From positions 13,923,378 through 13,987,377 of the forward strand of contig NC_133906.1 of NCBI RefSeq assembly GCF_964199755.1: a stretch of 64,000 bases of DNA, in the 5' to 3' direction. Shown in pieces: positions 1 through 13,900 of the stretch. The notes under the pieces are model-generated. The model had not been told where the DNA came from. It saw nothing but the letters and a program-made list of their open reading frames with translations, and made no database searches. The stretch is from Larus michahellis (Eukaryota; Chordata; Aves; Charadriiformes; Laridae). The position numbers were made by a program, and so were the translations under genes. Numbering within the stretch: position 1 is the first letter of the stretch; the number at the start of each line of letters is the position of its first letter.

Positions 1-1868
1 TCCCTCTGCGGGCAACACTTGGCTTTCGGTGCCCAAACAGAGAGGGCACGCGGCTCTTTGCCCCCAAATCTAGACACCAAGTTATTTCAGTTTCAAGTTG
101 CTCAAGGTTTTTTCTTGTAATAAGTTGCTTTTGACGTTTATTGCATACTATCTTCTCTGCAGCTTCTGTTTTTCTCTCCTGTTGCTAAATGGTGGGGCTA
201 GGCAGATTAGGAAATGGATTTCCTCTTCAAGAGACTGAGTAACTGTACATCTTGGTGCTTAGTTTCACCTTGCTGGGACTACACTAGTTGTAAAGCCTGT
301 GAATATGTATTGGACAGTCTTAAAGCCTTTCTGATAGGTGACCATGGCAATCAAATTGATTCTCTCCTGTGACCTCTTATAGAAGTTGGGTTACAAATTG
401 TCATTAGTGTGCTGATCACATAAAGCATGGATGTAGGGAAGGAGACCTTTTGGCTGGTGAATTAAGAGGGATGGAGGAGAGGAAAATTTACCAGAGTCTC
501 GGAGTCTAGCATGCCAAGTTTACTTTAATCCATATTAATCACTTATGAGTGTCTTTTTTCTGAATAAATGTGCAGCTCCTTCTTGTAAACTGTGAGCCTG
601 TATCCTTCATTAATGGCTGGAAAGTTCCAGGGCCTCGTTTCTTACTTCTTGGGGTTTCGTGCTGACACTGTGCCTAAAAGCCAAGGATAAGGAAGATAGA
701 ATTTCACTTGATCTAGGAAATGGCTTGTAACTGGCTGAAAGATGATTCCTGTTGGTTTCATGGATAGAGCAGGCGTCTTGTTTCCTATCTTCCAAGAACT
801 GAGTAGGTATCAGTGAAAATGGATTCCCAAGCCCATGGGCAACAATGCTTGCTGGGCTTTAAAGCATGGCTGGCTTTTTGAAATGGAAATGCGGTGATGG
901 CTACAAAGCACCCTTAAAGGCAAGATTCCGCAACGGTATTCAAGCCTGAGCCCTGCAAGTTCTCCCTTTGCAGAGCACCTCTGTAGTCAGTGGCACCGGG
1001 GAAGGCAGAGGCTCAGGAAAGCTCCTTTCCTTTTTATTGACTGCAAAACCAGTTTGGGAATAGGTGTGTTAGCAGGGGACTGCTGTGCGCGTTCTGCTGA
1101 CCCGTGCAGCAGCATGGCCTTGAATCACAGTGGCTTAAGTGGAGATTATTTCTAAGTCTGAACGTAGTGAGGACCTGAGTATATAGTCAAGCTACACGTG
1201 GCTCTCTTCCCCAGCATGAAAGCATATATATTAGTATGAACGTTGTAGTTTATAATACTGCAGTTAGTTCTGTACACGTATGTTACTAAGTGTTTGTGAA
1301 ACCTGAAGAAGGGTAGGAAAGGTACTTTGCATTTTTTCAGCCATGGAGTTCAGTGCTTTGCCAACCCATGAGACTGAAAACCTATGACTGCAAATGCAGA
1401 AATTCATTACTTAAGGGAGAGGCTGGTGTAAATATATACCTTTTTTCTTTTTGCTTTTGATTTGTGAATGCTTTCAAGCTAGTGCTTGCAATGATGAGGG
1501 GCGCTCTTTTTTGTGTCTTTAAACACAAAAGCTCAGTTCTTCTATGATTTTGATTTCAAAAAGCTGGAACTTGAAGAAAACATTAAATATCACAAGACAG
1601 AGCACAAGAGCTAAGAATGCTGTGCACATCATTGTAGATGATTGTAGTGGATTGGTGCCATTTATGCCAGTGTAATTTGGCAAGTGTAGGGGAAAGAAAA
1701 AACAAAAGACATAGTTCTGGCTACAGGATCAAAGGGTTTGATGAAATAGCATTGCATTTGCTCGCCTTTATGTTTTAATAAAGTTGTATATACGGATAAT
1801 GTAGAAAGAACAGTGTAATAAGGCGTTGTGGTAATTGATCCTTCTGCTCTTTTGTTTTTTCATTAAAG
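1..1868 (+). other. FNIP1: FNIP1 intron 1 (3' part)
   Basis: Non-coding sequence up to the exon 2 acceptor. I see no repeats, RNA genes or convincing ORFs. The 61-codon minus-strand ORF at 610-795 has no recognisable features. Confidence 0.8.
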
Positions 1869-1995
1869 CTGGCCTTTGCCGGAGTTTGACCCAAGTCAGA
1901 TCCGACTGATTGTGTATCAGGACTGCGAAAGAAGAGGACGGAATGTCTTATTTGACTCCAGTGCTAAAAGAAAAATAGAGGATGTTTCAGTGTCG
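1869..1995 (+). CDS. FNIP1: FNIP1 exon 2
   Basis: 127 nt. The acceptor is a T-rich tract ending in AAAG; the donor is TCG|GTGAGC. After one base that closes a split codon, 42 codons run from [15 protein letters not shown] to [10 protein letters not shown]. This is the start of the conserved FNIP N-terminal longin-like domain. The exon ends in phase 0. Confidence 0.96.
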
Positions 1996-4900
1996 GTGAG
2001 CATTTTACTAATTTGCATGGTTATAGTCTATATTTTTTAAAATGCCAAGATTGATAAATCACAAATGTTCTGTTTTATTCCTATTAACATTTAAACGTCA
2101 GTTATATGCAGGGCTATATTTAAATGCCTGTTAAGTTGCAAATTATTCAGGCTTCAGTGATTTCACTCTGAACAGCTTTAAATACTATAGTGATCTCCTT
2201 ATTCTTGGGCTTGTCTACTTTCTGCTCTTGCAGAGAGAAGGGTTCCTTCCTGGGGCTGCAGCAGGCAATGCTGGGGGGCCGAGGGCATAAACTGATATTT
2301 AGGGATGTACTTCTGTGCCATGGTGGGGTCTGCATTCTTAATTGGATGGTCCTCCCAGTCCTTTGTCCTCTTGTGTCCTGTTTGGTTAGCTTTTGCCAAT
2401 TGTTTTTCCAATGCTTTGCTGACAGTTTTTTGACACGAAGTTACTTGAAAACTTTTCCTCTGTTTTTTCCTTTTGGCACGGTCTGCATGGTAATCTATTA
2501 ATTGAAACTGTAATGGATGCAGTCAGATGAGGATACTTCCTTCTAAGGGCTCTGGCCAGAAGATTAATTTCTAGCCACAGTGCTATTGTAAGTGGTTGTG
2601 TGAGGTTGGACAGCTTATTTTGCCGCTTTGAACTTCCTTTTCACCATCCCTAAAAACATTTACAAAGCATTTTAAGCTCTGCAAGCAGAAAGCACTGTGT
2701 GAACTGAAATTTATGATCCCAGTTGCTTTTACCCGTAGGACCTACTGAGTTCTGTAAGCAGGAGTACGCAAAATAACGTTACCCCCAAGCCCTGGTTTTC
2801 ATGTTGGGTGTTGGAGTACAGCCAGAAGATTCTTCATCCAGCTTTGTAAACTCTTCCGGCCTATTGTCGGATGCTGCCAGCCTGATGTTTCTCATCCCGG
2901 TCCTGAGTGCTTCCTATGGCCGCGTATCCTAACCTCTGCAAGTCACTTTGTGTCTCATCAGGCACTAACTTACAGGCTTCTCCATCACTTACTCTAGTGC
3001 TTTTATAGCCATGACTCAAGATCCTAATTTCCTAGTTCTTTTGGGGAATTTGTGAAATAAAGCAAGTTTCACAAATGTTGAACAAAATGCATCTTTCTTT
3101 TTAAATTTAACTGGTTAGAATGGCTTTATAATTTATAAGTTCCTGCTTATCTAGGTGTTCTTGCCACGAAAACAGGCTTTTAAAGACAAGAGATCTTTAG
3201 GAGTGGTTTATTGGTACGAATTTCTGGCCATGCTTATTACTATTACTTCATTAATTGTAAACTATTACTTCATTAATAAAAAAGATGTCGTACATGTTGC
3301 CGTATTTCAATTGATTTCTTGAAAGCCTAAAACCTCTGTAAGATAGCTCTGTACTTGCACAGTGAACTTCCAGACTTCACTGTTTTGGTTTATTTCAGAA
3401 AGATCGTTGAGTGTAGTAGCTCAACAGCAACAGAATAAACAGCTAATAATGAAGCCAATATAGTTCCATGTTAGTCTCGCCTTTATTTTTCTTTGCTGAG
3501 GATGAAGGGGGAGAGAAATAGCTGGATTCACCATCTCTATGAAATGAGTATGTGAGACTGGTGGAGGAAGACTGTTCCCAGGGGGCTTGAAATGCCCAAA
3601 ACTCATCTCTAGTAACTTGATAAGTTTCTTCTTTTTTTGTGGTATTAGGAGACTTTGAAAGAGAATATATTGAAACATTTGCTTGCCATGGTATCAGCCT
3701 TCTGCGGCACTCAGATAATGTCATGTCAGGCAAAACTTCTCATAAAACAAAACTTTGCAATAGCAGAAACATTATGCAGGTAAAAACGTGCAGAGGAGTC
3801 CTCGGCTCGGCTTGCTGCGAGCTTAGTACAGGCTTGTGCAGTTAGCAGTACGTACTGGCCATTTCCAAGGAATTGCATTGTTTATTTTTCTCGCTCTTTA
3901 TCATGATTTTCATTAACAAAGACACACCCTGCCTATACAAAGCCAGATCTTGGCTCTAAGCACATTCCAAGGCACTCTTGCCCTTTCGCAGCAAGACATG
4001 TGTGTGGGCTGGGCACTCTCCCCTCTGAAAGGGTATCTGTTCACCACCCCACAACAGCCAACACTTTCTGCATCTCCCCCCCCCCCCATTTCCTAACATG
4101 ATTTATACCTCTGGATTGACAAATAACACTAGGGGAGAGATTTGCAAGAGTGGCTAGCAGTGGCCAGACTATTACGGTTGAAGTCTAATTAGTCTAATAC
4201 AGAGAACCGACAGGGTTTCAGTTTGCTTTATGTTGCTGTGCTCTTCAGTTCCCATTTTCTGTTGCTTCTGAGACGTGTAACAAAATTGTCTAATTGAAAG
4301 CAATTGTAATTTAAGAGTTGTATGGCTGCAGCAAGGTGAGATACACTTCGCTCTATTTTATATATCTAATCTCTACATATGTCAAGACTTGCGTGCAGTG
4401 GACCAAGGTTAAAAAGATGGCTCAATCATTTGAATTCTGTAAGGGAAGGTATGGTTATAAAATTTAAGGAGCATCAGAGCAAACTTTTCCTGACACAGAT
4501 GTTTCAGGAAATAAAACAGTAGTCTCCGGCTTTTTGATGAGTGAAAACTGCAGAGTTTGTGCTCACGCCAAGCTGGGCTCTAATTATTTAAGCATTACTA
4601 GGTTCATATTATCTGTGAGGGAAATGTGACTATAACACAAATAAGGATTTTGTGTTTTCATTGGATATTAAATCAGCCTCTTCATGTCTTCAGTAAAGCT
4701 AAACATTAGGTAAACAAGAATTTTGGGAGGGTATTGCACAGAGACACATAGAAAGCAGCTGCGAGTTTGCCATATGGCCATTGAGATATTTTAATTGTGC
4801 AGGAGAATCAGTGTTTTCCCTGGGTCTTGCTAGAGTTAAACTTGGCAAGCAAAGCTGAGCAGCAGTCTGGTGACACGGAGGGCTGGCGGCTGCCACACCG

Positions 4901-7900
4901 GGAATGTTGGCCGAGGGCTGTGCCAGGCATTTCCACCCAGGCCAGGCGGAGATCTGCCTCAGGCAGCTGTGGGCACTTGGCATGGGGCAGGCAGAGAGAT
5001 CCCCTTTGTGAGTCCTATACCTTTTTTGGTGCTAAGCAGGAGAGGTTCTTCCCCAGCTTTCCAGGGGATGGGCTATTGATCCGCTGGGCTCTCTAAGCAG
5101 ACCTGAAAGGCTGCTGCCTCATGGGCATCCGAAAATTGGGCAACTCCCCTGTGTTCTGTCAGGGCATCCCAGAAGAGAGCGGCTGCCCTTTCCAGCCCTG
5201 TGACACTAGGTCATGAGCAAATGTATCAGAACAGGCATTTGCATACTGAGTATAGCGGGGCAGCATGTGGTATGACAAGTAGACGTTACTGATGCCTTTA
5301 CTAAACAGCCTCAGTCCACACCCAAACATCCACATCCCGTGTTTTTTTGGGCATCAAAGTACTTCTTTGGGCAAGCTCATGGGTTTGACCCCCTGTCTCC
5401 TCTAGAGAGTTACTTCAGAATTTGTTCCTCATGCTACTAAGTATCTTCTTTCTAATGAGACTCTTACTTGATTTGCAGATGGTAGTGTTAAAACGTATGG
5501 CTGATTTCTACTAGTAGACTTGTTTCGGTGCTTGTCTGCCCCTTTTTCTCTAACACCTCCCCGCCTGCCTCCCGCTCGCAGGTACCACCAGCCCCACTCA
5601 CTGCCTGCGTGGTGCCTCATGGCTGTGCCAGGTCCCGCACGCATCCACCCTGATGGCTTGTACTGAGTTTCCAAGCCAGGAGCCGTGTGTAAACATAGGT
5701 ACACTCCTCCAAGAGCTCTGATACCGGGCCTGGTTTGAATTTCAAATCAAGCACAACAAGCAGTTCCTTTTCCTTCTTAAGGTGCAGAGGGCAGGTGGCC
5801 CGGCCAGTGCTGAGCTTTCAGCCTTGGCTCTGCCTTTCCTGACCCCTCTGTGCTTGGCTTCTCAACCTTGACACTGCATTCATGCTCACCTTACGCAAAG
5901 GCTGTGCTGTATTTTACTGTGCTGCTGCTGTTGTGCGGCACATGAATTATGTTGCCATAAATGTCAGTGTGCAAAGGCCAGCTGAAGTATGAGGAATTTT
6001 CCTCCAAGGGCCAGCAACTGACTGGGATAAGGATGCCACAGAAATGATGCCATGAGGGAGAAGTGGGGAGTAAACCAAAGAAGAAGCTGGGAAGGGGAAC
6101 CTTGCGTCAGGGCTTTCCTTGGAGCAGGCTGAAGGAGTTCAGGGTTATGATCTCATTTAGCTGCTCGTTTTCCTTTTTATGTTGTCCACTGGTGACTTAT
6201 GACAAGATGGCGTTTGCCATTAGGGCTTTGACTGAAGAGGGGTGCCGACAGACGTGTAAGAAGCTAAACGATTTTCTGAGCCTAAAGATCAGCCTAGAGG
6301 AAGGCGTGGAGTGCAGGGAGGAAGAAGAAGGGGTGCCCACGAAGAAGAGGAGGGAGGAAAGAAGGCAAACGCCAAGCTGTGCAATGTGCTGAGCAGGGAT
6401 CCGGAGTTTAGGTGGTTTGGCTGGGAACAGGGAAAGGCAAGGAATCAGACAAGGGCAGTGACTTGTTCCCAGGACCCAGAGCAGAAGAGGATTTTAAGAA
6501 GCAGGGTTTGTTTTGTTTTCTTGAAGAAATGAAAGAGAAAGAGTGGCCCAGGGTACAGAATTGGAGATCTAAAGGTGCAACAGTGGACTTGGATTTAGGG
6601 AGCAAAAAGTTCGCTTTTGCCGTGTAACCTAGTCGTCTTTCTCTTTGGGATAATTTAACTGAAAGGTCATATGATATTTGATCTCCTACTGTGGCAATTT
6701 CTTTCACTCCGAATGTCATATTTATCCCAAAGTAGAAAAAAGGCATGCTGTTTTAAACAAGCCAGGATTAGCCACGTGTTCTAATATACTTCAGCACTGG
6801 ATAAATGTTGAACAGCAAATTGCTTTGAGGGATTAGTAATTGGATAGTGAGCCTTTTGCTTTTAGGTGAGTTGTGTGAAATGGAGACTCTGGTCTCTCTC
6901 TGGCTCTCAGTGGACAGGTTTCCAGAGAGCCAGGCTGAGCAGACAGATAAAGACACCAGCTGTAAGCACAGAGACTGAGTCCCGCCTTCTTAGCTCTGCT
7001 TATTCTCTCCAAACAGAAACAGAAGAATACTAGTGAAGTGGGGGAACCCACAGTTGTTTTACTTCTTTCACTGACCTCTGAGCAATAGAGGAACTTGACA
7101 ACTCTGGAAATAAAGGGAGAATGGAGCACTTGACAGCTGCATTTTAAGAAAGACACCTGGATTTTTACAGCAGCAGTTGAAGGGAAGGAAAGAATGCCTA
7201 TTTAAGTTACTGTCATGTCCTAGGTGGATGCATACATTTAATTACACATTCAGACCAACACATATTAATAAAGCAAAAGAATTAATTTATGTATTTTTGG
7301 AATAATATTTCATCTTTGCTGAATAACCTGCTCTAGAAATGAGGTATACAGAGGTCTCAAAGAATGGCAGCTTTACTTGGATATATAGATTTCTCTGTCT
7401 CTACCACCACAGTGGTATTTGAGCACCTGCTGTTGCAGAGAGGTAGAAAAGAGTGAGGCATATGATGACATTTCTCTTTCCTTCTGTCACTCACAGCCCT
7501 AACACACACGCACACAGTCTGGATTCAGTTTAACACACCAGGCTCCTTTCAACTGTCTTATTATCCCTAACCAAAACCTGCCCAGCAGAAATTCTTCTTC
7601 CTGTGCACAGCACTGGGCACGTTCTTTCCACTTCTGAGGAATGTATAGACCTTGTGGCAAAGAGTTAAAGGTCTTTGCTGATAGAGGTGGAGAAAAGAGA
7701 TTCCAGAAGCAGAACTGTAGAAGAAAACTACTTTGTACCCTGTTGTACTATAAAGACATTTTACTCTAAGTTATCTTCAGTACTATCTGATACGTCTCCA
7801 AGACTTTCAACAAATTATGACCTCTAATGTAAGAACTCTGACTGCCAGGAAGTCTTTGGAGCTGGGCGGTATCTGCATCGAGCTGGCAGAAAAAGAACAA

Positions 7901-10900
7901 AGAGTGTGACCACAGCAGGGAGAGCAGCGTGGCAGCCAGGAGCAGCACTGTCCGCGGCATCCTTCCAGCAGATGTTCTGCTCTCCAGCAAAAGTGAGCAT
8001 TTCGGAGGACTCCAGCAGCACTTCGCCTCGGGATCTGATTTGCTGCAGCTATGTCTATTTGGAAAGAAAATCCATAACTTTGAATCTTTCCCTTGTGCGG
8101 CTCTTAAATCATTAGGTTACCTTTATATTTTTGGAAACCTGGCTCGGATATCTTTGGAATATTATATTGGAATGCAAGTAATCCCAGTCCTTTGATGCAT
8201 AATATCTTGAAATTTGTACCATCTAAAATTTCAGTGATGTTTGGAGTCAGAAACTGCAGAGGAGAGGGACATTGCAGGTACTTGATCTCATTGTCCAACA
8301 GGTTATTCTTAAGCACATGCTAAGTTTGAAAAAAAGCAAACACCAAAATTCATCAGTGATCTGCATTTTAGGAGGGATTTACTGTTCATGAGGTTCTGAA
8401 AAGTGGTGTCTGAAAGATCCTGACCTCCTTTACAGACTCCTTGCAGCAGTCTTGGTTCATTAAACTCCACTGCAAAGACCAAACAGCCATTTTCCTGGTT
8501 TGCTATTTAAATTAGGCAATTACTTCAAGATACCAGACTCCCCAATGGATCTGGGGAAAGCTGCTGTGTAGAAAAATGCAGAGATAATGAGAAGAAATTA
8601 TTTAAAAGTAAGTAATTTGCAAACTTAGTCTATTTTTTTAATGAACAGAAATTTTCTTCACCTGTAGAAATGCCTTTACTGGCTTTACGGTCTCAAGGAA
8701 GCTTAGTTAGAATTGTAACTTTTTAGAAGGAACTTTCAACATCTGATGAAAAATGCAAGCTGAAATGTGGTTCGCCTGCAAAAGCTTCTGTAACCCTGTG
8801 GATTTTATGTGGTTTTATCACATGATGCTTGCCTAGCCGAGGACATTGTTGTTTGTGTCAGAGATAAAATGCAATTCTAGTTCACGAGTTCCGACTGAAG
8901 TCATATGATGATCATTCACATGCTCCAGCCATTGTGTACTGTGCTCAAGCCACAGATACTAGCAATTAGCAAATCTACATATTGCATGAATTCAACGTAC
9001 TCACCACGATGTGGTAATGAGAGGATACTACTCTGGGAGGTTGTATATGTCAGTAAAGCACAGGACTCAGCAGCTAGTGACGGTTTCCTTCCCCTCTGCC
9101 ACAGAATTACTGATCTGTCTGCACATTTTTCCTTAAGGCTTTCTGCGGTGGCAGCTCTCTAATGGGAGCAGCAGTGCAGGCTGCTGCATGGAGCTCCATA
9201 ATCCCTGACATTTTCTGCTGTTTTGCTAAATCTCGCCCCCAGTTAGGGCCACATAAAAGTCACCTGTCCCTAACTGGGGTTGAGATTTAGCCAAAAAAAA
9301 GAAAGAAACTTGCACAGCCTAGGACAGAGGCATGGGATTCTCATCAAAATCCCTCCACAGCACTAAGGGCAGTCGCCTTTTTCTACAGTTGTTGCTGATT
9401 ATTGAGTGGAGTCATGAAGTTACCACCCCGTGTCTTGGGTATTTTGCACTTTTCTGTATGCTTTTTATTTTTTTTCATCGCTATTAAAGATTGAGACATA
9501 CTTAAGATTTTGAATGAAAGGGGAGCTTGTGATGTGAACCTCTGAGTCCAGAGATCAAGCATGACAGCACTTCTGTATTTCCATCTCTCCTGCAAACCGT
9601 GCTTCCAGTAGGGTTTGCTTCCAGCTTGCTCTTACTGGTTTGGTGATTGTGTAGGAAATGTTAATTAAGAAAGTCTTAGGGCAGAGTTAGTATGTAATTT
9701 TGAGCAGTGTAGACTATTTCTGTCTCCTAGCGCTGCCCACTAGCAAATGTAAATAATGTCAACCTTATGTGAGTGTTTTGAAGTGTAATGAGTATATGAA
9801 AAGTATGTTGAGATCTTTAGGTGAAGAGGGTTGCCTAATGCTAGTGTAAATAGCATTAACTAACATGGATAATGATTCTGCTTGGGATGCTGAGATTCAC
9901 AGGGGAAGTCACAAATGTTTATAAATCGTCAAAAAAACAGTAGTGGAGCATCTCCGGTGCCAGTGATTGATAATACAGACACAGATCCTACCCATCCTCT
10001 ATGGCAGTTCCAGCACCATCTGAGCCCTCTTAACTCCCTTTTTTGATATGTTTTCTCTCTGAATCTCTACCAGAAATCACTCCTTGGACCATTTCTCCAT
10101 TGTTTTGTGAAACTTTTCTGGCTTCCCTGTAACACTGACTGTTTTTCAACTTTGTCCATTTTCAACCTCACAATTGCCTCGCACTGAAAACAAGAGGAAC
10201 ATGTCACCTCTGTGCCACTCTTTAAAAGGACTAGGGGACTTAGACGCAGCTGTGGAGAGATCTATAAAAATAGTAGCTTTTCTCTCCACCTATCCTTGTA
10301 ACATGAATCTCTCTGGAATTCTGGTGTTCTTGCTCGATTACTCCTGATCAGTGTGTTTTCCTGTACATCGTAAACTGCTCCTTGTCGTGATCAGGCTGGC
10401 ATCGCTGCTCTGGAGGGCTGTGCCCATCACACTGCGCTGTCACCTCTGCCCCAGTGGGCACGGGGAGCGAGATGGGGACAGATGGGGCCTGTTGTTGCCA
10501 TCCTTCCCTTGAGCACTTTGTTACCATCCTTTCTCCTCCTGATCCTGAATCTAAAAAAGTCATTTGTAAAGCTTCAGAGCCGGATGGCTGCTTAGGAAAA
10601 AGAAGTTGCAGTGACCTATTAGCTCCTGGCTAATTGAAAGTAAAACAGCTCAACTTTCTCTTGTACAGCCAGGCTGCAAGAGACACTAATAAATATTCTT
10701 TTAATTGTTTTTCTGGGGCATAAGCCTTTCAGCTCTTAAATACCTTACCTAAACAGGTAAGTACTGTGCTGCTAAACAGTGATTTCAGGTTGTGGGTCTC
10801 AGTGTATCATGTATGTTGTCTGTATTTCAGAAACTCTGCAGTGATGCTCAGGTGAGAGTTTTTGGGAAATGTTGCCAGCTGAAGCCTGGAGGAGACAGCT

Positions 10901-13900
10901 CCTCTTCCTTGGATAGTTCAATCAACTCATCATCTTCGTTCTCTGATCCAAAAGAACAATGCCCAAAATACCAGGTGAGTCACTCTTCCTTTTTTTTGCA
11001 TAACCCATGTCAAATACTAACTGCAGGTGAGGTACTGAATATTTTCAACTTCTTGAAAGTGGAGAGCAGTTTTCAGTCAAAACCAGACTTTGGTTCTGAC
11101 TCAGTAATGTTTAATTCTGTAGCTTGGGTTTCAACAAGTCTAAAAGTAACCAGCTCATTCTCTCAGGATGTGTCTTGAATGGCAGCGATTTCTCTAGGGC
11201 GTTTGTTCTGTCTTATGACCTGGGTGATAACACTTGTTCAGTACACTCAGACCTGGCACAAATATCTTATCTTGGTATAGATGAGGTAGTTTATTTTACT
11301 TTATTGCTAAAGGACAGGGAAATAACAGAGAAATGCATTGTCCGTAGGGACAGTCCATTTAACAGCTTTATAACAAGGGATTCAGTGCACTTGAGTTACG
11401 TTTTACATAAGAGATTTTGGCCACGAGAGTAGCTACAGTCATCTGACATGGATATATTTCTGTCATCTCTCCTTCCATGGATCACAAGTGTTTTATATTA
11501 AGCCACCCTAAAATAGAACTAAGCCCTTCCACTCTTTGTAATGAAGTAATTGTGTGTTTGAGGGAAGCTGCTATCTCCGCAACCTATTCTGAAGTACAGT
11601 ACTACTGATGTCTTAATCTACCGTAGATATAAATGAAGAACCTTTCAGTGCTGACTTTCCCACTGTCGCGTTAGCTCTCGCTATATTCGGCGAGCTGTGT
11701 ATTCTTGTTTTCTCTTTCTCATCACACTCTTTTCCACAGCTTTAGTAAGGTGGCTGAAGATCTGTTTTCCATTCCTCCCTTCCTGGAAGGGCATTTAGCT
11801 GCGGTTATGAAAGGAAGAGACATTTCTGTCAGCAGCTTCCTTCCAGCACAAAATAACCTCCTTCGTGCATTGTGTGACCAAGAAAAATGATGCCCCCCAC
11901 TATCCAGAAATTGTCTCTCCTACTGGGCAGGCTGTGTGCAAACAATGGTCAACATTATTAAAGGAAATTAATTTTAGTTGTTGGCATGACAGTGTATTTT
12001 AAAGCTGTGGAAAGTTTTCCCTTTTAAGTCTGCATTTCCTCATGCGTATCACTTAGTCAAAATCTTACTGAGTTGAACTGATGTGTGGCTTTGTGACCGG
12101 CTCAGAAAGCGTGCAAGAAACTTTCAGCTTAAGTTGATTTTCCACAGCCTATTTGTTGTAAATCATCTACTGTGTTCCCCGTACTCCTTTCAGGCTTCCC
12201 CAGCACGTGAGCAGAGAGCCATAAATACAAGAGTTCTTTACTGCACAATAAAACTTTGTATTGTGTATGCAGAAGGGCCAGAGTAATTTTGTCCAGACAT
12301 CAGTCAGCCCGGCATTTCCTATCTTCTAACTGCTGTGTCTGGTAACCTCAGAAGTTACCTAATGCATTTGCGGTATTTATAAGTTCTTTTGTTTGTTTTT
12401 TTTTTTTAAAAAGCTATAAAATGGAAGTCCAAATAATACAATGTTATAAGACTTTTTAAATAGTTCTTTATGTTCCCTTGTTTAAATACACTTTGACTAT
12501 ATATGATCAACTTTAATTGCAAGGTGAAATACAGGGCTTTCTTCCAGGCTTCCATATTTTTAATTATGTCCTATCCAGATCCCTCACAAATGTGATTAGA
12601 ATCCATTAAGGTGAAGCTGAATACGATTCTAAGCTTGCCCACGATTATTTGCACGTTATGATACTAGTGTTAGCTCTGTACCTGCTTGTCAGTGCAGTCA
12701 GGACTGAAAGTCTTTCTGATTTGTTGGTCGCGACATTTTACATTTATTTCTGTGCTGTGTTTTTAATTTACATATGGACTTAGTTATCAATAGGACAATA
12801 TGTACAGTAAGTGGACTATTACATGTGGTAAATATTATATTCAGAAATGTAATTTCCCAAACGTGCAAATTTTACTACCTCTAATATGCTAATGTGCAAT
12901 AACAAACACTTGTGGATATTTTATGTTCAGTTTTTATGTGAGCTGGTAAATATGACCTACGGAATTGGTTTGTTTCCAAGCTGTCAGTGCCGGAGGTTGT
13001 GCCCTTTTTGCCAGATGCTCCTTGGCTATTTTTTGTTTGAGTTTTTAATATTTAACCCCTTTCCTCAGTTGATTGCACTCTACTTTGGTCTTGAGTGACC
13101 TTTATTTTGCAGCAATGAAGGCCCAAAGAGTTGAGCTGTAGCAGTGTTTCCATATTAGATGCATTAAATATGTGCATCTTCTGTTATGCATGGTAAAATT
13201 ATTGTTATTAAGTGTAGATGAAATGCCAGACTGGAACAGGCCATGGGTGCATCTTATGCTCTTTGTCTTTGACTCATCGCTTGTCTCTGTGTTTCAGAGG
13301 AAAGGGAACCCCCTATAATTAAATTTGAAAGTAGCTGATTTTCGCTTGCTTTTTTTGATTTGGTTGCTTGACAAAGAAAATCAATACTTTATCTTAAAGT
13401 ATTATTCCTCAGCTTTAGAATTAGATTTTCACAACAGCAGAAAGTTGAAACCAAAACCGGCCTTCAAGGGCTTGACATTTATTCAGAATGAGTCCTTCAA
13501 TAGGAGATCTGCAACAGATTTAAAAATAACAATCATAACATTTGGCTGTAGTAATTTGCAGTGGCCTTACTTCAAGATTTCATGATGCTGGCAGACCTGT
13601 TATTTCCTAGAGCCATTAACATGTATGCTTATATTTCCATGGAGCTGCTGGGTCATACTGCCTGATTTTAAAGTCCAGTTTTTCCAGTACCGCCTAGAGT
13701 GCACCCAGGCAGTATGATATCCTGGCAGGTAAAGATGGAAATTTCTCTGAGACCCGTCTAATGATCAGATTTTGCCCTGTCATATGAACACTAACAAACC
13801 TTGCAATTGTATCCTCATTTTTATAACTGTGATTGCTACTTTTAGTCATCCCCTGTCTTTCTTGCACTGATAGCAGATTTCAGAGGTTAATAGTATGTCT

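Larger units (their letters stand above)
1996..10830 (+). other. FNIP1: FNIP1 intron 2 (8.8 kb)
   Basis: The longest intron here. It contains a 22-bp-period duplication at 3239-3277, a long inverted repeat at 9221-9296, and a minus-strand stretch at 7766-8325 with a signal-peptide-like ORF and splice-like borders. The rest shows only short chance ORFs and no repeat family I recognise. Confidence 0.8.

Noticed and set aside
6063..6532. Lys/Glu-rich ORFs in intron 2
   Set aside because: Low-complexity purine-rich sequence with no conserved content and no supporting splice sites.
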